From: Clostridiales bacterium UBA1779
GTDB taxonomy: Bacteria > Bacillota > Clostridia > Oscillospirales > CAG-272
DNA: 17,596 nt
Reading direction: 5' to 3'
NCBI GenBank assembly: GCA_002314565.1
Contig: DCGL01000156.1
Span: 1 to 17,596 of the forward strand
Both the position numbers and the translations under genes were made by a program. Shown one piece after another: positions 1 through 6,410 of this stretch (within the stretch, counting starts at the first letter, position 1; each line of letters starts with the position of its first letter). Below the pieces are notes generated by a model. The model had not been told where the DNA came from, made no database searches, and saw only the letters and a list, made by a program, of their open reading frames with translations.

Positions 1-471
1 GAAGACGGGCATCAGCATATGTATCTCGACGGTGAAGACCTCGGTGATAAAATCCGTGAGCACATCATTTCGGATTACGCCTCAAAGGTATCCGCCATAC
101 CCGCCGTACGCAGTTTTCTGCTCGAAACCCAGAGAAACACGGCTGCAAGCGTCAGCACGATTATGGATGGAAGAGATATCGGAACGGTTATCCTTCCGGG
201 CGCCGACGTGAAGATTTTTCTTACTGCATCGGCTGAAAAGCGGGCACGCAGAAGAGTGCTCGAACTCAGGGAACGCGGTCAGGAATGTGACTATGAAAGC
301 GTTCTTGCAGATATGATTGAAAGAGACAAACGTGACAGTGAAAGAACAGTTGCTCCCCTCAGAGCAGCAGAGGACGCCGTCCTGCTCGACAACAGTGACC
401 TTGATATTGAAGGAACGCTCTCTGCGGTCCTTGAAATAGTATACGGAAAAATTCCGGGGCTCAGAGAATGA
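1..471 (+). CDS. cmk: Cytidylate kinase, 3' part (5' end outside window)
   Basis: The reading frame is open from base 1 and ends at a TGA at 469-471, so about 156 C-terminal residues of a roughly 220-230 residue enzyme are present; the P-loop part lies upstream of the window. Cytidylate kinase phosphorylates CMP and dCMP to the diphosphates in the cytoplasm. The visible part has the family motif GRDIGTV (codons around 169-190), followed by a stretch like VKIFLTASAEKRARRR, the arginine-rich lid region of Cmk. The ATG at 19 is an internal methionine, not the start. The gene overlaps plsC by four bases (ATGA), and the cmk-plsC-ispH-rpsA order is a recurrent clostridial cluster, which supports the call. 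The promoter is not in the window. Confidence 0.95.
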   Translation, partial: EDGHQHMYLDGEDLGDKIREHIISDYASKVSAIPAVRSFLLETQRNTAASVSTIMDGRDIGTVILPGADVKIFLTASAEKRARRRVLELRERGQECDYESVLADMIERDKRDSERTVAPLRAAEDAVLLDNSDLDIEGTLSAVLEIVYGKIPGLRE

Positions 472-1091
472 GCGAAAAAGGATACTTTACCGCAAGGACG
501 ATTCTCGCCCCCCTCGTCAGATTTTTTCTCGGAATCAGAGTACACGGAAAGGACAACGAGCCTTCACGCGAAGAAGGACCGTATCTGATCTGCTCAAATC
601 ATATTTCCTGGATTGACCCGGTGATGATATGCGCATCTGTCGGGAAGCAGCATCCGAGATTTATGGCTAAAAAAGAACTGTTTGCAAAGCCTGTCGTCGG
701 TTCTCTCGTAAGAGCACTCGGGGCTTTCCCCGTTGACAGAAGCGGACGTGATGCAGGCATTATCTTCAAGTCAAAGGAAATGCTCGAAGAAGGAGCCTGC
801 GTTGCACTGTTTCCGCAGGGAACCAGATGTCCGGGCGTCGACCCGAAAACCACAAGAATTCACAGCGGAGCCGGAATGATTGCCGCACTGTCTCACACTC
901 AGGTTCTGCCCGTCAGAATCGTGACCCGCGGCAATAAATTTCATTTCTTCGCATTCAAGCATATATATATAGGAAAGCCGATAAGCTTTGAAGAGTACTC
1001 CGCCCACGGAAAAGACGAAAAGGATTTTGCCGGAATGAGCAGATATATCTTTGACAGAGTCTGTGAACTGAACGAAAATGAAGTCAGATAA
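468..1091 (+). CDS. plsC: 1-acyl-sn-glycerol-3-phosphate acyltransferase
   Basis: This 207-residue protein belongs to the PlsC/LPLAT family, which transfers an acyl chain to lysophosphatidic acid to give phosphatidic acid at the inner face of the membrane. It has the HX4D catalytic motif as NHISWID (His45, Asp50), the block MAKKELF near 66-72, GAFPVDR near 85-91, and the third motif as FPQGTR at 115-120, where most members have FPEGTR. A final block with LPVRIV follows. Length is slightly short but normal for clostridial members. The start ATG overlaps the cmk stop, and the 3' end overlaps the ispH-rpsA start at 1078 by 14 bases, so the three genes are probably co-transcribed and translationally coupled. 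The ribosome binding site is weak (a GGGG tract upstream), as expected for a coupled gene. Substrate specificity cannot be read from sequence. Confidence 0.92.
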   Translation: MSEKGYFTARTILAPLVRFFLGIRVHGKDNEPSREEGPYLICSNHISWIDPVMICASVGKQHPRFMAKKELFAKPVVGSLVRALGAFPVDRSGRDAGIIFKSKEMLEEGACVALFPQGTRCPGVDPKTTRIHSGAGMIAALSHTQVLPVRIVTRGNKFHFFAFKHIYIGKPISFEEYSAHGKDEKDFAGMSRYIFDRVCELNENEVR

Positions 1092-3114
1092 CAGAAGAAT
1101 CACGGTTGCCGAAAACTCCGGATTCTGCTTCGGCGTCAAGCGGGCGACCGACCTGCTTGCAAAGAAAATAGCCGAGCGCGGAGGTGACGGCCTTTACACC
1201 CTCGGAAAGCTGATTCACAACGACACTTACACCTCGCGTATTGAAGCGGAAGGAGTCCGCATAAGCGACGCATCCGAGCTGGATTTTATTGCCGGAAACT
1301 CGGGCCCGGAAAGACCCGTTGAGGTGTTTATCAGAGCGCACGGAGTCACTGACGAAGTCCACAAAAAACTTGATGAACTCAGCTCCCGGTACGAACATTT
1401 CAGTTACATTGACTGCACCTGCCCTTATGTTGAGAAAATTCACAGAATTGCAGAGGAGTGTTCCTCTGAAAAAGACGGAAAGGAACCCGTATTCATCCTT
1501 CTCGGAACTGAAAATCATCCCGAGGTCGTCGGAATAGTCAGTTACTTCAAAGGGCGCTCCTTCGTGTTCCCGGATTGTGCGTCACTTAAAGCTGCACAGG
1601 ACAGTCTTCCCTCTGATTCTGACGTAAGGATATATGCGGCGGCTCAGACGACTTCAAAACTTTCCGAATGGGAAAAATTTCAACTTTTTCTCAAAAAACT
1701 ATATACAAAACCGATTATTTTTGATACAATATGTAGAGTTACGGAAAAAAGGCAAACAGAGGCAGAAACATTGGCTTCGAAGTGCGACTTCATGGTAGTC
1801 ATCGGCGGACAGGACAGTTCGAACACTTCAAAGCTGTATTCGGTGTGCCGCGCTGTGTGTCCGAACACAGTATGCGTATCCTGCGCAGCTGAACTTGCCG
1901 GAAAAATTCCTAACAAATGCATAAATGCTGGAATTGTTGCCGGTGCTTCAACTCCCGGCGACATAATTGAGGAGGTATACCACACAATGAGCGAAGAAAT
2001 TAAAGCTGGACTTAGCTTTGACGAGATGCTCGACTCAGCATGCAAAACATTAAATTCAGGAGACACCGTTACCGGTACCGTTATTGCCGTAAACGATCAG
2101 GAAATCAAACTTGATCTCGGCGCAAAGGTTACCGGCATACTGACCGCCGATCAGACAACAGACGATGCTTCTCTGAAGCTGAGTTCCGAGTTCAAGATCG
2201 GTGACGAAATAGATGTATTCGTTATCCGCGTCAGCGATGTTGACGGTACTGCAACCGTCTCGAAGAAGCGCGCAGACCTGGACAAGAACTGGTCCAAGGT
2301 CATTGAAGCCAAAGAGAATGGAACAAATCTCGAAGGCAAAGTATACGAAGCCGTCAAGGGCGGCGTCGTAATCAAGGTTTACGGAGCAAGAGTATTCGTA
2401 CCCGCTTCCCAGACCACAGTAGCCAAGGACGGCGACCTTTCCGTACTTGTCGGAAAGACCGTCAAATTCAAGGTCATCGAACTCAAGCCTCAGGGCAAGA
2501 GCGCCGTCGGTTCCATCCGCGCCGCTGCCAGAGAAGAGCGCAAGGAAGTCGAAGACAAGTTCTGGTCCGAAATCGAAGTCGGCAAGTACTATGACGGAAC
2601 AGTCCGCGGACTGACCGAGTACGGCGCCTTCATCGACCTCGGCGGTGTGGACGGAATGCTTCATAAGAAGGACCTGTCCTGGAAGCCCATCCACCGTCCC
2701 GCAGACGTTCTCAACGTCGGCGATCCCATCAGAGTATTCGTAAAGACATACGATCCTGAGACAAAGAGAATTTCTCTCGGCTATATCACCGAAGAGAACA
2801 ATCCCTGGACTCTCTTCAAGGCTCAGTATGCCGTCGGTGACGAAATTGACGTAACAATTTCCAACCTGATGACCTACGGTGCTTTCGCTCACATCACCGA
2901 TGAGGTGGACGGTCTGATTCACATCTCCCAGATTTCCACTGAGAGAGTAAACGATCCCAAGGATGTTCTTTCCAAGGGTCAAGAGGTCAGAGTCAAGATT
3001 ACAAAAATCGAAGACGAGCAGCAGAGAGTATCTCTGTCCATCAGAGCTCTCGATGAAGATGCTCCCGCCGATTTCGACGGTGAGGCAGCTGACGAAGCTC
3101 AGACCGAAAACTGA
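1078..3114 (+). CDS. ispH-rpsA: IspH / ribosomal protein S1 fusion: HMBPP reductase plus four S1 domains
   Basis: The 678-residue product joins two unrelated modules. Residues 1 to about 300 are 4-hydroxy-3-methylbut-2-enyl diphosphate reductase, the last step of the MEP isoprenoid pathway. The three iron-sulfur cysteines are visible: Cys17 (SGFCFGV), Cys115 (DCTCPYV) and Cys219 (FDTICRVT). Substrate residues include His47, His88 (RAHGV), His147 and Glu149 (NHPEV), Thr191-Thr192 and the SSN at 247-249. Residues from about 327 to 655 form four S1 RNA-binding domains (near 327-395, 417-485, 500-570 and 585-655), ending in an acidic tail. The fusion is known in Clostridia. Domains 3 and 4 carry the classical YGAF signature. 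A strong internal Shine-Dalgarno sequence and in-frame ATG at 1987 (Met304) sit exactly at the junction, so free S1 could also be made. A terminator follows at 3136. The start at 1078 lies inside plsC; few alternatives exist because residues 8-20 are already conserved. Confidence 0.95.
   Translation: MKSDNRRITVAENSGFCFGVKRATDLLAKKIAERGGDGLYTLGKLIHNDTYTSRIEAEGVRISDASELDFIAGNSGPERPVEVFIRAHGVTDEVHKKLDELSSRYEHFSYIDCTCPYVEKIHRIAEECSSEKDGKEPVFILLGTENHPEVVGIVSYFKGRSFVFPDCASLKAAQDSLPSDSDVRIYAAAQTTSKLSEWEKFQLFLKKLYTKPIIFDTICRVTEKRQTEAETLASKCDFMVVIGGQDSSNTSKLYSVCRAVCPNTVCVSCAAELAGKIPNKCINAGIVAGASTPGDIIEEVYHTMSEEIKAGLSFDEMLDSACKTLNSGDTVTGTVIAVNDQEIKLDLGAKVTGILTADQTTDDASLKLSSEFKIGDEIDVFVIRVSDVDGTATVSKKRADLDKNWSKVIEAKENGTNLEGKVYEAVKGGVVIKVYGARVFVPASQTTVAKDGDLSVLVGKTVKFKVIELKPQGKSAVGSIRAAAREERKEVEDKFWSEIEVGKYYDGTVRGLTEYGAFIDLGGVDGMLHKKDLSWKPIHRPADVLNVGDPIRVFVKTYDPETKRISLGYITEENNPWTLFKAQYAVGDEIDVTISNLMTYGAFAHITDEVDGLIHISQISTERVNDPKDVLSKGQEVRVKITKIEDEQQRVSLSIRALDEDAPADFDGEAADEAQTEN
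1732..1740 (+). promoter_or_regulatory. Possible internal extended -10 promoter within the ispH part
   Basis: TGATACAAT at 1732-1740 matches an extended -10 element and is identical to the one of the secreted-protein promoter at 8401-8409. It lies in a locally AT-rich patch (about 1676-1745) of an otherwise more GC-balanced gene. No good -35 hexamer is seen at 17 bases upstream (CGATTA). The same bases encode the conserved Asp-Thr-Ile-Cys of IspH, so the match may be coincidental. Confidence 0.25.
1969..1989 (+). promoter_or_regulatory. Internal ribosome binding site and ATG for stand-alone S1
   Basis: GAGGAGGT at 1969-1976 is followed, ten bases later, by ATG at 1987-1989, in frame with the fusion gene (Met304 of the fusion). 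The codons on either side encode the end of IspH and the beginning of the S1 part. This is one of the strongest Shine-Dalgarno sequences in the window, although coding sequence alone (Glu-Glu-Val) could produce it. The spacing is slightly long but workable. Initiation here would give a 375-residue protein with all four S1 domains. Use in vivo is inferred. Confidence 0.55.
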
Positions 3115-3135
3115 TTTCAGATTTTCACAAAGAAA

Positions 3136-3170
3136 AGCTGCCTCGGATAATTTCCGGGGCAGTTTTGTTT
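3136..3170 (+). terminator. Intrinsic terminator of the cmk-plsC-ispH/rpsA operon
   Basis: The arms CTGCCTCGGA (3138-3147) and TCCGGGGCAG (3153-3162) pair over ten positions with one G-U pair and a five-base loop, and TTTTGTTT follows directly. It lies 23 bases after the rpsA stop codon. The next gene starts only about 27 bases further, so read-through may feed it. Confidence 0.88.
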
Positions 3171-3196
3171 AAAATTCTTTTATGCAGGAGGCAGAT

Positions 3197-4036
3197 ATGA
3201 GTGAATCATCGGCAGTAAAACCGGCAGTCTATATTGTAACTTCCTGCAAGGGCGGAATCGGTAAATCCACTGTCACCGCCAATCTTGCCGACTCTCTGAA
3301 CAGACTCGGAAAGCGGGTCCTCTGCGTGGACGTTGACTATTCCAACCGCTGTCTCGATCTTATTTTCGGCTGTCCCGACCGTGTCGGTGCCGGAGTTACG
3401 GATCTTGTCAACGGGGATAGTGAATGTGAGCAGGTTACCGTTGACGTAAACGGCGAAGGACTGTTTTTCATCCCCGGTCCCACCGAAGCAGTGAGATTCG
3501 ACCCCGACCGCTTTTCGGAAAGAATACTTCGCTGTGCCAATTTTTTTGCCTGCGATACCGTTATCATTGATACTCCCGGTGCCAGCGACGGAATTCTTCC
3601 CGAAGTATGCCCTCTTGCCGATATAGGCATCGTCGTGGCATCTCATATGCCGACGTCAATCCGCGGTGCCGAAAAAACAGGGGAAATCCTGCGTGAAGAA
3701 AAGCTTGAGAAATGTATGCTGATAATCAACAGATTTGATGCAGTCAAGGTTCTGAAAGCCGAACGTCAGGGCATCAGTGAACTGATTGACGGGACTGAGT
3801 TGCGTCTTCTCGGTATTATTCCCGATTCGCCGGAGCTCGAAATTGCTCAGGAAGACGGTATCCTCGCGTCACAGATGAAGAAGGACCGTGAAAAAGTCCG
3901 TGCCGCATTTATGGAAATTGCATCCAGACTCTGCGGAGAAAAAATACCGCTCCTGTCTTTTTATCCCCGCTTCAAAAGACGCAGACTGATTGATCCGAGA
4001 AGAAAGAAAAGACACGATTCAGGTAAAAAGATATGA
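3197..4036 (+). CDS. MinD/ParA-family ATPase (MinD-like)
   Basis: The product is 279 residues from the ATG at 3197, which has AGGAGG at 3186-3191 five bases before it; an upstream in-frame ATG at 3182 lies ahead of that site and is unlikely to be used. It has the deviant Walker A motif KGGIGKST (residues 18-25), the MinD-type block VDVDYSNRCLDLIFG (about 44-58), and DTPG of switch II (MinD usually has DSPAG). The block with R-x-LDL-x-x-G is closer to MinD than to ParA or Mrp. MinD proteins are membrane-cycling ATPases that position the division septum. Here no minC or minE is adjacent, and the C-terminal end (about 247-279) is strongly basic with several RR and KK pairs rather than a standard short amphipathic helix. 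The stop overlaps the next gene by ATGA. I am confident of the ATPase family but not of a cell-division role. Confidence 0.85.
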   Translation: MSESSAVKPAVYIVTSCKGGIGKSTVTANLADSLNRLGKRVLCVDVDYSNRCLDLIFGCPDRVGAGVTDLVNGDSECEQVTVDVNGEGLFFIPGPTEAVRFDPDRFSERILRCANFFACDTVIIDTPGASDGILPEVCPLADIGIVVASHMPTSIRGAEKTGEILREEKLEKCMLIINRFDAVKVLKAERQGISELIDGTELRLLGIIPDSPELEIAQEDGILASQMKKDREKVRAAFMEIASRLCGEKIPLLSFYPRFKRRRLIDPRRKKRHDSGKKI

Positions 4037-4446
4037 AAATATGTATTATTGCCTGTGAAAACAAAACGGATACTGCCGCAGCTCTCTGTGCCGAGTACTG
4101 CGGGACTTTGTGCCGCCATAATATAAGTGCCGGTTCGACTCTTGCTTCCGTGCTGAGAGAGTGCTCCGGCCTTGAAGTCGCCGATCTTCTCAACTGGGGA
4201 GAGGGCTGTGTTGAACAGGTTACCCAGCTCGTTGCCTGCGGTGAAGCGGATATGATAATCTGTCTTCGCGACCCGTCTCCGTCCGCAGCTTTGATGCCCG
4301 AATTATCCGAGCTTATCCGCGTTGCGGATTTTTACGGGGTTCCGGTTGCCACGGGTACAGCAGGTGCCGAAATATTGCTTCATTCGCTGAGCCGTCGGGA
4401 AGCAGCCGGCTTTTTGAACAGGCTTTCCCAGAATCACCGAAGATAA
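4033..4446 (+). CDS. Methylglyoxal-synthase-like protein lacking catalytic residues
   Basis: The 137-residue product aligns from residue 1 to about 115 without gaps to bacterial methylglyoxal synthase (MgsA), as I recall the Bacillus subtilis and E. coli sequences. Shared landmarks are MKI at the start, LRDP (78-81), ELIRVADFYGVPVAT (93-107) and GAEILL (111-116). MgsA converts dihydroxyacetone phosphate to methylglyoxal. Key sites have changed: the AHD His and Asp are Cys8 and Glu9, the phosphate loop TGTTG is GSTLA at 34-38, the catalytic Asp of GGDQQ is Val60, and the His of the PHEPD segment is Leu87. Only Asp80 of the catalytic set remains. It is therefore probably not an active synthase, but may bind a ligand or partner. 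Its ATG overlaps the stop of the MinD-like gene, which implies coupled translation. A terminator follows at 4453. Confidence 0.75.
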   Translation: MKICIIACENKTDTAAALCAEYCGTLCRHNISAGSTLASVLRECSGLEVADLLNWGEGCVEQVTQLVACGEADMIICLRDPSPSAALMPELSELIRVADFYGVPVATGTAGAEILLHSLSRREAAGFLNRLSQNHRR

Positions 4447-4452
4447 ACAGAG

Positions 4453-4507
4453 AGATTTTCCGGCAGCTGCGCCTGCGCCTTTTTCCGGAAAGTCTTTTCT
4501 TTGTTTT
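4453..4507 (+). terminator. Intrinsic terminator after the MinD-like/MgsA-like pair
   Basis: AGATTTTCCGG (4453-4463) pairs with CCGGAAAGTCT (4485-4495) over 11 positions with one G-U pair, enclosing a 21-base GC-rich loop. The right arm runs into a T-rich stretch ending at 4507. It starts seven bases after the stop codon. Confidence 0.7.
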
Positions 4508-4582
4508 ATATCGGTTCGCTTGATTTTGAATATTACAGTGCTGAAATTTGTTGTTTCCGAAATCTGCTTTAAGCTGCTGTCC

Positions 4583-4606
4583 GGGGCTTAATATGTTATA
4601 AGCCCC
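4583..4606. repeat. Inverted repeat upstream of the ABC exporter genes
   Basis: GGGGCTTA (4583-4590) and TAAGCCCC (4599-4606) are perfect 8-base arms around an 8-base spacer. No T-tract follows, so it does not look like a terminator. The spacer and right arm contain TGTTATAAG, an extended -10-like sequence, so the repeat could overlay a promoter; no convincing -35 is present. An operator is possible but unproven. Confidence 0.4.
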
Positions 4607-4615
4607 GTAGCAATA

Positions 4616-4632
4616 AAATCAGTTGCTGATTT
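4616..4632. promoter_or_regulatory. Operator-like palindrome upstream of the ABC exporter genes
   Basis: AAATCAG and CTGATTT form perfect 7-base arms around TTG. A 17-base palindrome about 50 bases upstream of multidrug-type ABC genes is the usual size of a MarR- or TetR-like site, but no regulator gene is adjacent and no promoter can be placed with confidence. A small hairpin, CGGCA/TGCCG (4651-4667), lies just before the ribosome binding site. Confidence 0.3.
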
Positions 4633-4682
4633 ATATTAATAATTGTGTATCGGCAAAAAATATGCCGGAAAGGTGAAAATTC

Positions 4683-6410
4683 TTGACTTCAATGTGGAAG
4701 TATCTGAAAGGATACAGAGCAGAAGCAGCTGCAGCTCCTTTTATGAAGCTCGGCGAGGCTTTGCTCGAACTGTACGTTCCTTTGTACGTTGCAAAGGTAA
4801 TTAATGACGGTATTGCCGGAAACGATTCTTCGGCTGTTATCAAAAACTGCCTGGTAATTGCTGCTTTCGGCTTGGCGGGACTGATTCTGTCCTGCATATC
4901 CCAGTGGTTTTCAGCACGCGCCTCAGTCGGCTACGCTTCTGCGCTGAGAGCCGACCTGTATGCCAAAGTCGTTAAAATCAGCCGCAGCGATACGGACAAA
5001 ATCGGACGTTCGGCCCTGATAACGAGGCTGACTGCCGATACGGACAAGATTCAGAACGGAATAAATATGGGACTGAGACTTCTTCTGCGGTCCCCCTTTG
5101 TCGTTTTCGGCTCGGTCATTATGGCAATGACCGTAAACCTGACGGCAGGACTGTATTTCCTTGCTGCCGTGGGAATTCTGACCGTCATCGTATTTGCAAT
5201 TATTCTTTCGGGAATTCCGCTTCAGGGCAAAGCCTCCCGCAAGCTTGAAAAAATCACGGGTAAGGTCCGCGATAACATCAGGGGAATCAGGGTAATACGT
5301 GCTTTCGGACGAGAGGACGAAGAAACCCGAAGCTTTGACGTATGCAACCGCGAAAATGCCGAAGCGACTGTCAGGGCCGGGCGTGTTTCGTCACTTATGA
5401 ATCCTCTGACTTTTGCAGTAATCAACATTGCCATAATTATTGTGGTGAAGTTCAGCTCCGTAAGAGTATCAGCCGGTGAAATGAAGCCCGGCGACGTGGT
5501 TGCTCTGTATAATTATATGGGACAGGTTCTCATTGAACTTGTCAAGCTTGCAAATCTCACACTGACAATATCCAGGGCCGTTTCGTGCGCCGGCAGAATA
5601 AAGAAGGTACTTGAACTCCCTGATGAAACCGGCTGTGAACCGGTGGCAGAAGGAGTTCACACAGATGAAGTTCTCAGCTTCAATAACGTATGTTTCAGAT
5701 ACCCGGGCGCATCTGAGGACTCCGTCTCGGACATCTCATTTTCACTGAAACGCGGCGAAAGTCTCGGCATACTCGGCGGAACGGGCTCCGGAAAAAGCAC
5801 TGTCGCGAATCTGATACCCGGTCTGTATAAACCGACCAAAGGCAATATCACCGTATGCGGGCAGGATACCTCTCTTGTAAATCCCGAAGCCGTACGTTCT
5901 CACGTTTCAATGGTTCCGCAGTCTTCAAGGCTGTTTTCGGGAACCGTTGCGGATAATATTCGCCGCGGGAACCCCGATGCCGACGAAAGCGCGGTCCGTC
6001 GCGCTCTCTCTCTTGCCTGTGCTCTTGATTTTTCCGAAGAAAAGGAAAACGGAATCAATACCGAAGTGCTGTCCGGCGGAAGTAATTTTTCCGGAGGCCA
6101 GAAGCAGAGACTTACAATTGCAAGAGCGCTTATCGCAAATCCGGATATTCTTGTACTCGATGACTGCCTTTCCGCCCTTGATTTCAGAACGGATCTTAAG
6201 GTCAGACAGAATATTGCCGGTCTTGACCCCAAACCCGCAACCGTAATTATCTCACAGCGTCCGTCAACGGTGCTGAACTGCGACAGAATTCTCGTTCTTG
6301 AAGACGGAAAATGTGCGGGATACGGAACGGCGGATGAACTTTACGAAAGTTGTCCTTTATACCGTGAAATCTACGACTCCCAGTATTCAGGAAGGGAGGC
6401 AGAGGAATGA
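4683..6410 (+). CDS. ABC exporter half-transporter with degenerate ATP site (subunit A)
   Basis: This is a 575-residue half-transporter: a membrane domain with about six helices (residues 15-300) fused to an ATP-binding domain (about 328-565). Walker A is GGTGSGKST (365-373), the Q-loop is Gln413 and the signature is intact as FSGGQ (469-473). Walker B reads ILVLDD, so Asp494 replaces the catalytic Glu, and the H-loop has Gln525 (SQR) instead of His. These are the marks of the degenerate half of heterodimeric exporters such as BmrC/BmrD, LmrC/LmrD and TM287/TM288. The start chosen is TTG at 4683, seven bases after AAGGTG (4670-4675); the ATG at 4692 would be too far from that site. The gene overlaps the partner gene by ATGA. 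Substrate is unknown; multidrug, lipid or peptide export are all possible. Confidence 0.92.
   Translation: MTSMWKYLKGYRAEAAAAPFMKLGEALLELYVPLYVAKVINDGIAGNDSSAVIKNCLVIAAFGLAGLILSCISQWFSARASVGYASALRADLYAKVVKISRSDTDKIGRSALITRLTADTDKIQNGINMGLRLLLRSPFVVFGSVIMAMTVNLTAGLYFLAAVGILTVIVFAIILSGIPLQGKASRKLEKITGKVRDNIRGIRVIRAFGREDEETRSFDVCNRENAEATVRAGRVSSLMNPLTFAVINIAIIIVVKFSSVRVSAGEMKPGDVVALYNYMGQVLIELVKLANLTLTISRAVSCAGRIKKVLELPDETGCEPVAEGVHTDEVLSFNNVCFRYPGASEDSVSDISFSLKRGESLGILGGTGSGKSTVANLIPGLYKPTKGNITVCGQDTSLVNPEAVRSHVSMVPQSSRLFSGTVADNIRRGNPDADESAVRRALSLACALDFSEEKENGINTEVLSGGSNFSGGQKQRLTIARALIANPDILVLDDCLSALDFRTDLKVRQNIAGLDPKPATVIISQRPSTVLNCDRILVLEDGKCAGYGTADELYESCPLYREIYDSQYSGREAEE

Noticed and set aside
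2056..2982. A 308-residue open frame on the minus strand opposite the S1 domains
   Set aside because: It mirrors the codon bias of the clearly functional S1 coding strand; no ribosome binding site, promoter or recognisable domain.
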